Source: Bartonella sp. HY038
GTDB lineage: Bacteria; Pseudomonadota; Alphaproteobacteria; Rhizobiales; Rhizobiaceae
Direction of reading: 5' to 3'
DNA length: 64,000 nt
NCBI RefSeq assembly: GCF_014117425.1
Contig: NZ_CP059725.1
Coordinates: forward strand, 1,860,001-1,924,000
The position numbers and the translations under genes were made by a program. The notes beneath the pieces were generated by a model. It did no database searches. It saw only the letters and a list, made by a program, of their open reading frames with translations, and was not told the origin of the DNA. Shown here one piece after another: positions 39,009-47,926 of the stretch (the stretch's first letter is position 1; every line of letters starts with the position of its first letter).

Positions 39009-39905
39009 ATGACAGAGAATCATCCACTAGCAACAGTTTGTGATCGTATATTGATAAAAATTGATGGCGAGGATAGCCAGCATTTCTTGCATAACCTCAT
39101 CACCACCGATGTTGAAAAGCTTGAAAATGATACAATGCTGCCTGGCGCTTTATTAACACCACAAGGAAAAATTGCCTTTGATTTTCTAATCGGTAAAAAA
39201 GGCGAATCGTTTTTTATTGACATTGATAGTGAAATTGCACCGCAATTTATCAAACGCTTATCAATGTATAAATTACGCTCAAAAGTCAATTTAACCCAAG
39301 AAAATCAATATATTGTTGAAATATTCAACCAAGAAAACAATGATACTTTAGTTAAAGAATTAAAAAAAGAAAATAATTTACTGTTTTTTAACGATAAAAG
39401 ATTCTTGTTAAACCAAAACATAATCCGCAACTATAAACTTAACAATAATGAGCAATGCCTTGATAAGAATATAGAAAATTATATATCCTTAAGAATAGCA
39501 AATGCTGTGGCAGAAAGCGGCAAGGATTATCAACTTAATGACGCATTCCCCCATGATGTAAACCTTGACCAGCTTAGCGGAGTTTCCTTTAAAAAGGGTT
39601 GCTATATTGGACAAGAAGTGGTGTCTCGCATGCATCATCGCAAAACAGCGCGGCGGCGTATCTTGATTGCCAAAAGTAGCTCCCCCCTCCCCCAATCGGG
39701 CACCACCATTGAAGCCGACGGCAAACCAGTTGGTACAATTGGCAGCGTTAATAGTGTTGATGGCTTAGCTATGGTGCGCATTGACCGCGTTAAACAAGCA
39801 ATAGATAAAGCGATCCCCCTAACCGCCAACGGCATTGAACTTACCCTTGAAATTCCATCAATGGTGAATTTTACTTTTCCAGAAAATCTCGACAAAGGCG
39901 ACTAA
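39009..39905 (+). CDS. ygfZ: YgfZ/GcvT-domain folate-binding protein
   Basis: A 298-residue protein of the YgfZ family, which supports iron-sulphur cluster enzymes using tetrahydrofolate. The family motif is KKGCYIGQEVVSRMHHRKT (~residues 199-217), with the conserved Cys. The GcvT-like N-terminal fold reads HNLITTDVEKL, then LTPQGKIAFDF. The frame opens at 38931, but ATG 39009 has AAGG upstream and avoids overlapping the pyrC promoter. The middle third (residues ~95-165) is Lys/Asn-rich and more AT-biased than either end. Confidence 0.87.
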   Translation: MTENHPLATVCDRILIKIDGEDSQHFLHNLITTDVEKLENDTMLPGALLTPQGKIAFDFLIGKKGESFFIDIDSEIAPQFIKRLSMYKLRSKVNLTQENQYIVEIFNQENNDTLVKELKKENNLLFFNDKRFLLNQNIIRNYKLNNNEQCLDKNIENYISLRIANAVAESGKDYQLNDAFPHDVNLDQLSGVSFKKGCYIGQEVVSRMHHRKTARRRILIAKSSSPLPQSGTTIEADGKPVGTIGSVNSVDGLAMVRIDRVKQAIDKAIPLTANGIELTLEIPSMVNFTFPENLDKGD

Positions 39906-40085
39906 AAGACAAAGCGACAAAAACGATAAGTTGACCAAAAAAACAAAGAAAGCGGATTAAATATTAAAATATTGGGTGTAAAACTTTTGAATGGATTGAA
40001 ATTTGTTCACTATTTGTTTTAATTTAAGCCCTATGCTAAGTTTACTATTCTAAGCTCTTATCATGCAATTCAAAGGTTAGACTCT

Positions 40086-40715
40086 ATGGCCAAAGCCGAT
40101 AATATTGATGGACAACCACGCGCTTGGCAAAGAATGCTTTCCGGCAGACGGTTAGATCTCCTTGATCCATCGCCTCTTGATGTTGAAATTATTGACATTG
40201 CCCACGGACTTGCCCGCGTTGCCCGCTGGAATGGTCAAACACGCGGCGAATATGCTTATTCAGTGGCGCAGCATTCTATGTTGGTTGAACAAATTTTTGT
40301 AAGACTGTTTCCTGATTCTACTCCGACCGAACGTATATTAGCACTACTACATGATGCGCCAGAATATGTTATTGGTGATATGATATCACCGTTTAAAGCA
40401 GTACTTGGCGGCCAATATGAACTCGTGGAAGATCGCTTGGAAAAAGCCATTAATATTCGTTTTTCTTTACCGGTAAAGCCGTTAAAAAAACTAAAGAAAA
40501 ACATAAAAAAAGCCGATCGTATTGCCGCTTTTTTTGAAGCAACAAAACTCGCCGGCTTTTCATTGGCTGAGGCCGAACGCTATTTTAGCAAGCCACAAAA
40601 TGTTAGTCCGGATGGATTAGACCTTATCCCACGCGCAACCCAGCATGTCGAAGGCGGTTTTCTTTCACGCTTCAATGAGCTTGAACAATTACGAGCAAAG
40701 CCACCCTTACCTTAG
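40086..40715 (+). CDS. HD-domain phosphohydrolase (YfbR-like)
   Basis: A 209-residue soluble metal-dependent phosphohydrolase of the HD superfamily, similar in pattern to 5'-deoxynucleotidases of the YfbR type. Metal-binding residues: YSVAQHSMLV gives the first His, and LLHDAPEYVIGDMISPFK the HD pair. The C-terminus RAKPPLP ends at a TAG stop whose G is the first base of a MITE (40715). Before insertion the sequence would read CCT TAA, so the element changed the stop codon without altering the protein. The substrate is unknown. Confidence 0.82.
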   Translation: MAKADNIDGQPRAWQRMLSGRRLDLLDPSPLDVEIIDIAHGLARVARWNGQTRGEYAYSVAQHSMLVEQIFVRLFPDSTPTERILALLHDAPEYVIGDMISPFKAVLGGQYELVEDRLEKAINIRFSLPVKPLKKLKKNIKKADRIAAFFEATKLAGFSLAEAERYFSKPQNVSPDGLDLIPRATQHVEGGFLSRFNELEQLRAKPPLP

Positions 40716-40980
40716 GGTCAGGACCTATTAATTTAAATGAAATGGCACAATAAACAGCAAAAATATACAAGGAGGAAAGCGAAAAGTGGGTGGTATACCC
40801 AGTTAAGCTTTACGACGCAGTAGATTACAGCTGTTTTTGTGTCCTTTCAGGATATGAGAAATTTTCGCGATAACTTTGTCGAAGCCCCTTGAAAATATTT
40901 ATATTTCCTGCGGTTCTTCTCCTTGCTCTCACAAAAATTTCCTCATACCATTTCGTTCAAATTAATAGGTCCTGACCCTA
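40713..40980. mobile_element. MITE-like element, 264 bp, with 33/35 matching ends and TA duplication
   Basis: The ends at 40711-40745 and 40948-40982 are inverted repeats of each other with two mismatches in 35 (they open GGGTCAGGACCTATTAATTT). TA flanks the element at 40713-40714 and 40979-40980, the duplication expected for IS630/Tc1-mariner or some IS5-type transposition. The interior (about 195 bp) has no open frame of note, so it is non-autonomous. Its left end supplies the last base of the HD gene's stop codon. No second copy was found in the window. Confidence 0.85.
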
Positions 40981-41046
40981 AGCAAAATCATCAATAAAAT
41001 TAAACTTGCTTAGTCATAATTTTAATAAGCTGAAAGAAGCTATTAC

Positions 41047-41628
41047 ATGAATGATAATAATCCAAATAGCTTAGATGTTAACTCAACCAACACACTTATT
41101 ATCACTCCGCTATCACGGCTAAGATCAATAATAAAGCAGCATAAGCCAAGCCATATGATTACGCTGCTTAGCCCTAATGCTGTTATATTGCGCGATAAAA
41201 CAATTGCGCCAGAAAACCACCACATATTTTTCTTTAATGATATTAATGAACCGCGCCCTAATTTAATTGCACCGCAAATGCAAGATGTCGTAGCGATCAT
41301 TGATGCGGCTAGAAATTGGCATTTATCGCAAGGCACATATTCAGGCACAGCTTTATCTCCCCTTCTTATCCATTGCCAAATGGGTATATCACGCTCGACC
41401 GCCGCCGCCTATATTATCGCTTGCGCACTGAATGAAAGCATAGACGAAGAATGCCTTGCAATTAGCTTGCGACAATTATCACCGTCCGCAACTCCTAATG
41501 CGCGATTGATTGCTTTAGCTGATGAATTTCTAAACCGCGAAGGCAAGATGGTAAGCGCGATTAAGCGCATTGGTCGCGGTGCAGATGCAAGTGAGGGCAC
41601 CCCCTTCATATTGCCAATTAAGATTTAA
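41047..41628 (+). CDS. Dual-specificity/tyrosine phosphatase-like protein
   Basis: A 193-residue protein with the phosphatase P-loop HCQMGISRSTAAAYIIA (C-x5-R-S, Cys ~residue 104). A general-acid aspartate may lie in the DINEPRPN segment upstream. It follows the HD phosphohydrolase and a MITE on the same strand. Similar small phosphatases occur next to HD genes in Hyphomicrobiales, as far as I recall. Substrates are unknown. The ribosome binding site is AAAGAAG, 8 nt before ATG. Confidence 0.77.
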   Translation: MNDNNPNSLDVNSTNTLIITPLSRLRSIIKQHKPSHMITLLSPNAVILRDKTIAPENHHIFFFNDINEPRPNLIAPQMQDVVAIIDAARNWHLSQGTYSGTALSPLLIHCQMGISRSTAAAYIIACALNESIDEECLAISLRQLSPSATPNARLIALADEFLNREGKMVSAIKRIGRGADASEGTPFILPIKI

Positions 41629-41740
41629 TTCCATCTATCTTTTTAAATAGAATGTTTTTGATAGCCCCGTACTAATAAAATCATCGGCCGCGTTTAACAA
41701 CAAGTGCATAATCTTAAAAAATAATTTCTCAAAAACGTTA

Positions 41741-41776
41741 AGAAAGCCTGTACGTGTGGGGATGTACAGGCTTTCT
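41741..41776. terminator. Bidirectional hairpin between the phosphatase and autotransporter genes
   Basis: A perfect 13-bp stem (AGAAAGCCTGTAC / GTACAGGCTTTCT) with a 10-nt loop, between two convergent genes. T-runs are weak on both strands. Confidence 0.5.
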
Positions 41777-41843
41777 GCTTCTATAAAAAATTGGTGGGGG
41801 TTATAGAAGCAACTCATAAAATACGATTATGACATTATCAATG

Positions 41844-44800
41844 TTAGAATTGGTATTTAATTTTAATACCGCCACCACCACCTTGCCGCTGACCAACATA
41901 GCCTTGAGCATTAACATTAATGTTAAAATATTGATTAGTAGCTATTGGTTGGAAGTTGAAGCCAGCTTCAAATATGCCTGTACTTCCTTGCAATGATGGC
42001 TTGTCGAGATTGAACTCATAAGCTCTAGCTGCAATCTCACCATCAAACTCATATTCATAAGCGGCACCAATATAAGGTTTGAACTGCTGATTATATGCAT
42101 AAGCATAACGTCCACCTATTTGTAGGCGTGAACTTTGGGCGCTATCAAAGCGTAGCTTTTCATTGCTAATTGTGACTGTGTCGCCATCCATATGTACCCA
42201 TAAATAGCGACTATAGACATCAAGTGATTGTTTTTCATCAAAGTTAAAGACATAACCACCAGCAAGATGACCACCATAATAGCGGCTTTTACTATCATAG
42301 GAACCATGATAATCACCCTCTATCCGGTCAATCATATTATTGCCAACATCAAACCTACTGCTAGCACGCCCTGCACGTATTGATGCTTCAAGATAAACGC
42401 CATCAGCTTGATCAACGGCTAAATTGCTTACCCGTCCAAGACCAGTATTTGCAAAGTCTATGCGTCCAAAAAGTCCACCGCCTTTATAATCAGTAGAACC
42501 ATCGCCATGAACAGAAGCAAAATTGGTAAAGCTATTATAGGTATCATAGGTACCGCGGCCATATTCAAAGAAGGCACCGACTGTTGCCTTATGTCCGACG
42601 CTAAAATCAAAACCTGTTGCAATACCAAGTGCCATGTTAAAGCCCTTAATATCGACATGGCTACCAGTATTATAACGCTGTGATGAGCCATTGGCGATCA
42701 TGAAAGGAATAAAGGCTGGTCGGTTAACATCATCATCATTGGCGCGCACCATAATGCGTATATTATCAATACCTGCGGTTGAAATTAGATCATTTGCCTG
42801 ATTAAGAAAGCCAAGAGCCGCTGCCCGTCCTTCTGAATAAGATTTAGACTGTGGGTTGACTTGAGCCGCTGAACCAGTGTCTGGATCAGGAGCAACAGGT
42901 GTGGGCCGTATCGCAGGATCTACTGGTGTAGGTGTAGGTTCTGGTGTAGGTTCTGGTGTAGGGGGTGTCGTATCCGCTTTTTGGCCAATAGTCAGTACAA
43001 ATGCTTGATCGCTGCCATTTGGTTTTTGTGACAAGGTTGCTTCATAAATGATAAATTGACCCTGTTTGATTGTATAAGGGCTGGCTGACCATGTACCAGT
43101 TGTTTTAGTGATAAAAGTAATCTCATCGCCGTTTTTAAGACGGTTGCCGCTAGCGTTCATATCCGCAACGGTATGTTTAGTATCGGTTAAGTCAACAGCT
43201 GTACCACCAGTCGCAATTGACACAAGTGTGTCGCCATTGACTACGTCACTTGGCAGTGTCCAGTTATAATTTTCAAAATTATAAATACCTGATACAGTAC
43301 CACGATAGCCAACAAGATTGAGCGTATTACCAGAAAACACATCAGCAATACTTATAGTATTGTCGCCATTCAAGCTATAACCACCATAGATAGAACCATA
43401 TTTGGTAACCTTGCCAGCACTGTCACGTTCGCCAATCGTGATGTCTCCACCTTCCAGTGTAACAACGTTGCCTGTAGCCGAACCGCCAACGCCATCAACT
43501 GCGTCATTAATAGTTCCTTTAGCCCCTCCATGGCTATAACCTCCGTAGATATCGCCCCAGATTAACGAAGTGCCAGAAACACTGACCTCGTTGCGGTTAA
43601 CATCGCCGCCAGTGCCGCCAGTGCCAGTGCGGCCAGTGTCAAAGCCAGCGCCGCCAGCGCCGCCAATACTCAAACCACCATAAACCGAACCGCCACCCAT
43701 ACCACCTACACCGCCGCCGCCAGAGCTGGCAGGGCCAGAGCCGCCAGCGCCGCCAGAGCCGCCCTGCGATCCAGTCAAATGCACATCCGTTAATGTAACT
43801 GTATTGCCGCTAACATTGCCGCCATTGCCGCCATTGCCGCCATTGCCGCTATTGCCATTGCTATCGCCATAACCGCCAGTGCCACCAATGCTCAAACCAC
43901 CATAAACCGAACCACCACCCATACCACCTACACCGCCGCCGCCAGTGGTGCTAGAGTTGCCAGTGCCAGAGCCGCCAGTGCCGCCCTGCGATCCAGTCAA
44001 ATGCACATCCGTTAATGTAACTGAATTGCCGCTAACAGCACCGCCAGTGCCGCCATTACCGCCAGTGCCATTGCCATTGCCAATGCCGACGCCGCCAGTG
44101 CCGCCGATGCTCAAACCACCATAAACCGAACCACCACCCATACCACCTACACCGCCGCCAGCGCCATTGCCGCCAGTGCCGCCCTGCGATCCAGTCAAAT
44201 GCACATCCGTTAATGTAACTGTATTGCCGCTAACATTGCCGCCAGAGCCGCCAGAGCCGCCATTGCCACCATCGACATGGCCATAGCCGCCAGCGCCGCC
44301 AATGCTCAAACCACCATAAACCGAACCACCACCCATACCACCTACAATGCCGCTGCCATAGCGAGAGCCAGAGCCAGAGCCGCCCTGCGATCCAGTTAAA
44401 TGCACACCCGTTAATGTAACTGTATTGCCGCTAACAACACCACCAGAGCCACCAACGACGACATTGCCATTGCCAATGCCAATGCCAGAGCCGCCAGTGC
44501 CGCCAATGCTCAAACCACCATAAACCGAACCACCACCCATACCACCTACACTGCCGCCGCCATAGCCAGTGCCATTGCCAGCGCCAGAGCCGCCCTGCGA
44601 TCCAGTCAAATGCACATCCGTTAATGTAATTGTATTGCCGCTAACATTGCCGCCAGTGCCGCCATTGCCGCCAGTGCCGCTAACGACATTGCCGCTAGTG
44701 CTAGTGCCGCCATCGCCAAAGCCGCCAGCGCCGCCAATGCTCAAACCACCATAAACCGAACCACCACCCATACCACCTACACCGCCGCCGCCATGGCCAT

Positions 44801-45518
44801 AGCCATAGCCAGCGCCAGCACCGCCCTGCGATCCAATTAAATGCACATCCGTTAATGTAACTGTATTGTCGCTAACATTGCCGCCAGAGCCGCCAGAGCC
44901 GCCAGAGCCATCGCCACCAGCGCCGCCAATGCTCAAACCACCATAAACCGAACCACCACCCATACCACCTACACTGCCGCCGCCATTACTATAGTTAGTG
45001 AGAGGCGCGCCATCTGGCGCTTTGTTGTCGGCGCCATCAATTCCGCCCCAATCATACTCGATGTTTTGCATGATGATTGTATTATTAATAATACCTTTAC
45101 CGTCGCTCCCGTTTGTGTTTTGTTGATTTCCAGCTGTACCAACACTGACCCCACCATAGATAACGTAAGGAGCCACTGGATCAGAAAGATTTGCTTGCGT
45201 GCTCCACACCTGACGGCCACCGGTGGCTGTTAAATCTGCACCATCAGCTGGCTTAATTGTTATTATATTGCCTGTATAAATATTTTGGCCTGCACCGCTA
45301 TCATAACCAAAAAGGCTTTTATAGGAACTGCTATTACCCGTTGGGTCTTGATGGAGTTTAGATGAAGCATCATCTGGACTACCAGTATAAACAATATTAT
45401 TCTCTGCAACGGCTCCTGATAAACCTACGGTTGCGATTACAGCTGTACTAACTGCTATAGTTAAGGCAAAGCGCGATGCCGAGCATTTTAAATTAAAGCA
45501 TTTATCTAAACGAGCCAT
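41844..45518 (-). CDS. Autotransporter with seven glycine-rich passenger modules
   Basis: A 1,224-residue surface protein of the type V secretion class. A signal peptide of about 38 residues is followed by a passenger and, after a linker (PTPEPTPEPTPTPVDP, ~residue 853), a C-terminal beta-barrel (~900-1224) ending in KIKYQF, a typical terminal Phe. The passenger centre (residues ~177-627) has seven copies of GGMGGGSVYGGLSIGG, alternating with six copies of VSGNTVTLTDVHLTGSQGG-type strands; spacers differ in length. A short degenerate continuation, DIYGGYSHGG then SIYGGYSLNG, follows. This pattern suits a beta-solenoid adhesin. The ATG at 45518 has AAAGAGAG upstream. Confidence 0.88.
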   Translation of the reverse strand: MARLDKCFNLKCSASRFALTIAVSTAVIATVGLSGAVAENNIVYTGSPDDASSKLHQDPTGNSSSYKSLFGYDSGAGQNIYTGNIITIKPADGADLTATGGRQVWSTQANLSDPVAPYVIYGGVSVGTAGNQQNTNGSDGKGIINNTIIMQNIEYDWGGIDGADNKAPDGAPLTNYSNGGGSVGGMGGGSVYGGLSIGGAGGDGSGGSGGSGGNVSDNTVTLTDVHLIGSQGGAGAGYGYGHGGGGVGGMGGGSVYGGLSIGGAGGFGDGGTSTSGNVVSGTGGNGGTGGNVSGNTITLTDVHLTGSQGGSGAGNGTGYGGGSVGGMGGGSVYGGLSIGGTGGSGIGIGNGNVVVGGSGGVVSGNTVTLTGVHLTGSQGGSGSGSRYGSGIVGGMGGGSVYGGLSIGGAGGYGHVDGGNGGSGGSGGNVSGNTVTLTDVHLTGSQGGTGGNGAGGGVGGMGGGSVYGGLSIGGTGGVGIGNGNGTGGNGGTGGAVSGNSVTLTDVHLTGSQGGTGGSGTGNSSTTGGGGVGGMGGGSVYGGLSIGGTGGYGDSNGNSGNGGNGGNGGNVSGNTVTLTDVHLTGSQGGSGGAGGSGPASSGGGGVGGMGGGSVYGGLSIGGAGGAGFDTGRTGTGGTGGDVNRNEVSVSGTSLIWGDIYGGYSHGGAKGTINDAVDGVGGSATGNVVTLEGGDITIGERDSAGKVTKYGSIYGGYSLNGDNTISIADVFSGNTLNLVGYRGTVSGIYNFENYNWTLPSDVVNGDTLVSIATGGTAVDLTDTKHTVADMNASGNRLKNGDEITFITKTTGTWSASPYTIKQGQFIIYEATLSQKPNGSDQAFVLTIGQKADTTPPTPEPTPEPTPTPVDPAIRPTPVAPDPDTGSAAQVNPQSKSYSEGRAAALGFLNQANDLISTAGIDNIRIMVRANDDDVNRPAFIPFMIANGSSQRYNTGSHVDIKGFNMALGIATGFDFSVGHKATVGAFFEYGRGTYDTYNSFTNFASVHGDGSTDYKGGGLFGRIDFANTGLGRVSNLAVDQADGVYLEASIRAGRASSRFDVGNNMIDRIEGDYHGSYDSKSRYYGGHLAGGYVFNFDEKQSLDVYSRYLWVHMDGDTVTISNEKLRFDSAQSSRLQIGGRYAYAYNQQFKPYIGAAYEYEFDGEIAARAYEFNLDKPSLQGSTGIFEAGFNFQPIATNQYFNINVNAQGYVGQRQGGGGGIKIKYQF
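43640..44990 (-). repeat. Tandem coding repeat inside the autotransporter
   Basis: The segment TGCGATCCAG recurs at 43765, 43987, 44185, 44386, 44596 and 44827. The steps are 222, 198, 201, 210 and 231 bp, all multiples of three, equal to 66-77 codons. Flanking blocks are nearly identical at DNA level, while the Gly-Asn-Gly spacers vary. Such tracts recombine readily, so copy number may vary between strains. Confidence 0.9.
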
Positions 45519-45830
45519 AATGGAATTTTTCTCTCTTTAAAAAATAATAATACCCGATATTACTGGTTATAAGCCTTATAATTGCTGAACCTAAATATTG
45601 AGATAACTTAAAACGGTAATTTTATTAAAAGTAAATAACAAAGGTTACAATTTTCAGTGAAGTCCTTATAATATATGCTTTTTACATGCTTATATACCAA
45701 ATATAGAAGATATAAACTAATTAGATCATTCTAATTTATCATTGAAACGGGCATATAATATTCTGCCTACTTGAAATATTTGAACCCCATCCAAATTAAT
45801 TCTACGCTAAAATTAGCTTTATTAAAATTT
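45519..45830. other. Autotransporter promoter region
   Basis: 312 bp, very AT-rich, upstream of the autotransporter and bounded by the IS6 remnant. No gene, operator or terminator was recognised. Confidence 0.4.
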
Positions 45831-46529
45831 AGGACCTTGTCGCAAATTATAGTTCGCTTGGCCGTCTTGAATGATTAAATTTTACCACTTTGTGAAATTG
45901 GTCTTTTAAGCCGAGAATGATCGCTTTCAATGCCTTGTTGTAGTTTCTTGATCGCATAATGAATGTGCTTTTTAGAAAACACATTATCTCCAGTCAATGA
46001 CTGCAAGGCACTAGGAAAAGCTTTTGCTTTATCTGTTCCAATTTTTGCCAAGGGGGATTAAACTGCAAAGAGCCGATCATCTATGAAAGCCTTGCTAAAA
46101 AAGCGTATGGCCGCACCTTTATCCCTCGATGCTTTTGTCAAAAAATCAATGGAGACGCCGTGTTTATCATGAGCTAAGATAGAGATATTTCCGCAAATCT
46201 AACCCTTGGCCTTTAACCTTGATAGTGGTCTCATCAATACGAACTGAACCGCAATGAGCTTTTCTAAAATTCCGCAAACATTTTTCTTGTTTGGCGCATA
46301 TTTTAATATCCCTATAGCTTAAACAATAACGCAGATACTTGTTTGTAGCCTGAATAATGATCATTGCGTCAAAGTGCCGAACTATTAAAATCATTCCTTG
46401 CACAATGAAATAATTTATTCTTTAATCTTTCTAGCATCTATGTCTCCCTAAAACAGGAAAGCATAGTCTCAATCTTTCATATTTTTTACGTTAACTGAGA
46501 ATTACAATTAATATTTGCGACAAAGCCTT
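45831..46529. mobile_element. Decayed IS6-family insertion sequence
   Basis: About 700 bp with imperfect terminal inverted repeats: the left end at 45831 reads AGGACCTTGTCGCAAAT and the right end, inverted, AAGGCTTTGTCGCAAAT. The shared core TTGTCGCAAAT resembles IS6-family ends. The interior holds a broken transposase. No obvious 8-bp target duplication was seen. It lies between the autotransporter and the LRR-like gene. Confidence 0.75.
45875..46403 (-). pseudogene. IS6-family transposase remnant
   Basis: The fragments match an IS6 transposase in order: YCLSYRDIK (helix-turn-helix region), VRIDETTIKVKG (first catalytic Asp), then, in another frame, HDKHGVSIDFLTKA and RDKGAAIRF, IGTDKAKAF (second Asp) and GIESDHSRLKR (Glu). 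At least one frameshift near 46170, an in-frame stop near the end of the middle fragment and a missing stretch between the first two motifs show decay. It would once have mobilised the element around it. Confidence 0.78.
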
Positions 46530-46580
46530 ATTGTTACAGCAATAAAGGCGAAATTTGGTAATTGTAACGAGAGGTAGAAA

Positions 46581-47468
46581 ATGGCAAATTTGTTTGAAGT
46601 TCATGATGAAAGGACGGAAGAAAATTTCTCTGGCCCAATGGTTGAAATTACGGATAGTTCCAATCGAGATATTTACAAAAAAATATCAGCGCGTTTCAAT
46701 CTTCGAGGATTTGAAGATTATTCAGATAAAATAGACGAGTATGAATGTAATTCTATACAGATTTATACTGAAAATATTTTAAAAAATAAGTTTAAATTTA
46801 ACCCGAATTTCAGCCATATAAAAAATAAAGAAAAAATTGAATGTTTCACTATTGCTGGTGAAGGGAGTTTTGCCCCCGATTTCAATATGATTACAGAGTT
46901 TAACCAATTTCCAAATGTAAAAAGTTTTTTAGCAGGATTTAAGTTTGGAAAAAATATTACATCACTTTTTCCTTCACTTGAAGCGTTATGTATAATGGGT
47001 TGGCGGTTTAGTAAGTTTAAAACACTTGGTGATGCATGGCCTAATCTTCGGTATTTAGCGCTTACAGGTTTTAGTGATGATCTTGAAATTTTTGCAGGCC
47101 GCGATTTAAGACGTATTAACTTACAAGAATCTACTCAAGAAGATTTTGAAAAATTTTCATTATTTCCTAATCTAAAAGCTCTTGGATTTACCTTTCCAAG
47201 AGGTGAGGCAGATATTTCAGCACTTTCTGATATGAATTCACTGGAAGCACTCAATATTGAAGGTGGTAAGAAGCTTTTTGGTTGGAAAAATTTTTATAGT
47301 TCCACTTTAAAGCGTCTTTATGCGAATTATTGTCCATTAGAAAATTTAAAAGAACATTTTCCAAATCTTGAAGATTATGCAATTAACTTTCGAATGGATG
47401 GGCCAAGGGTCAATCAACAAAGAGGTGGTGATATGGGTAAACTGCAATTGTGTTATACAGAAAAATAA
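46581..47468 (+). CDS. Leucine-rich-repeat-like protein, 295 residues
   Basis: A soluble protein without signal peptide. From about residue 120 it shows degenerate LRR-like periods (FPSLEALCIMGW, WPNLRYLALTGF, FPNLKALGFTF, MNSLEALNIEGG and FPNLEDYAINF), spaced 20-30 residues apart. The N-terminal ~110 residues are not recognised. It has a GAGAGG ribosome binding site, is more AT-rich than core genes here and lies beside the IS6 remnant, which suggests horizontal transfer. It could be an effector, a toxin-system partner or a metabolic scaffold; none can be shown. Confidence 0.65.
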   Translation: MANLFEVHDERTEENFSGPMVEITDSSNRDIYKKISARFNLRGFEDYSDKIDEYECNSIQIYTENILKNKFKFNPNFSHIKNKEKIECFTIAGEGSFAPDFNMITEFNQFPNVKSFLAGFKFGKNITSLFPSLEALCIMGWRFSKFKTLGDAWPNLRYLALTGFSDDLEIFAGRDLRRINLQESTQEDFEKFSLFPNLKALGFTFPRGEADISALSDMNSLEALNIEGGKKLFGWKNFYSSTLKRLYANYCPLENLKEHFPNLEDYAINFRMDGPRVNQQRGGDMGKLQLCYTEK

Positions 47469-47926
47469 ATATTATATTTTATAAATTATTATCAAGATTT
47501 AGAATAGCTTTGTCTTTTATTAAAAGGATGTTTTTTCAAGCCTGCAAACTAATTTGCATAAACTTTATTTAAATATAGTCAATCATATATTGTTCAAACA
47601 TCATATTAAAGCGGCTCATTGTAGCTTCCCAATTTGGGATAGGACATTGTCCATTTTTGCAAGCTGCTATGATCGCGCGCATATCACTTTTACAGCATCA
47701 GCAGTTAAGAATGTCTTTTTCTTTTTGCTAGCAAGGCAAATGACATTAACTAAAGTTTTAAGCACCTGATTTTAATGGATATATAGACAGTAAACTGCAG
47801 TTATAAAGTTTCTTATAGATCCTTCTTGAGTTTTATTCTCAATTAATTCGCTAATACCAAGTTGTTGGCAAATTAATTAGCCAATTTTTGATTGACAATA
47901 CATTGTCATTATGACAATATATTACC
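47469..47926. other. AT-rich spacer with a possible gene fragment
   Basis: 458 bp with the marR promoter at its right end. On the reverse strand 47569-47682 encodes 37 residues (MRAIIAACKNGQCPIPNWEA and more) that look protein-like but have no family I know and no start signal, possibly the 3' end of a lost gene. The forward 71-codon frame at 47554 is not convincing. Confidence 0.35.
47892..47923 (+). promoter_or_regulatory. marR promoter with overlapping operator palindrome
   Basis: A TTGACA-like -35 (47892) overlaps the inverted repeat TGACAAT-AC-ATTGTCA (47893-47908); a second half-site TGACAAT lies at 47912. A weak AT-rich -10 (around 47915-47922) would place the transcript start at or near the ATG at 47927, and no ribosome binding site precedes that ATG. 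This fits a leaderless, self-repressed mRNA. Confidence 0.4.

Noticed and set aside
43640..44990. Regular repeats that could be mistaken for a CRISPR array
   Set aside because: The units are 198-231 bp, all in frame, and encode alternating Gly-rich and VSGNTVTLTDVHL blocks of one autotransporter; there are no short repeats with uniform spacers.
47554..47769. 71-codon forward frame after the LRR-like gene
   Set aside because: No ribosome binding site and no family; the reverse strand here looks more protein-like, but only as a 37-codon fragment.
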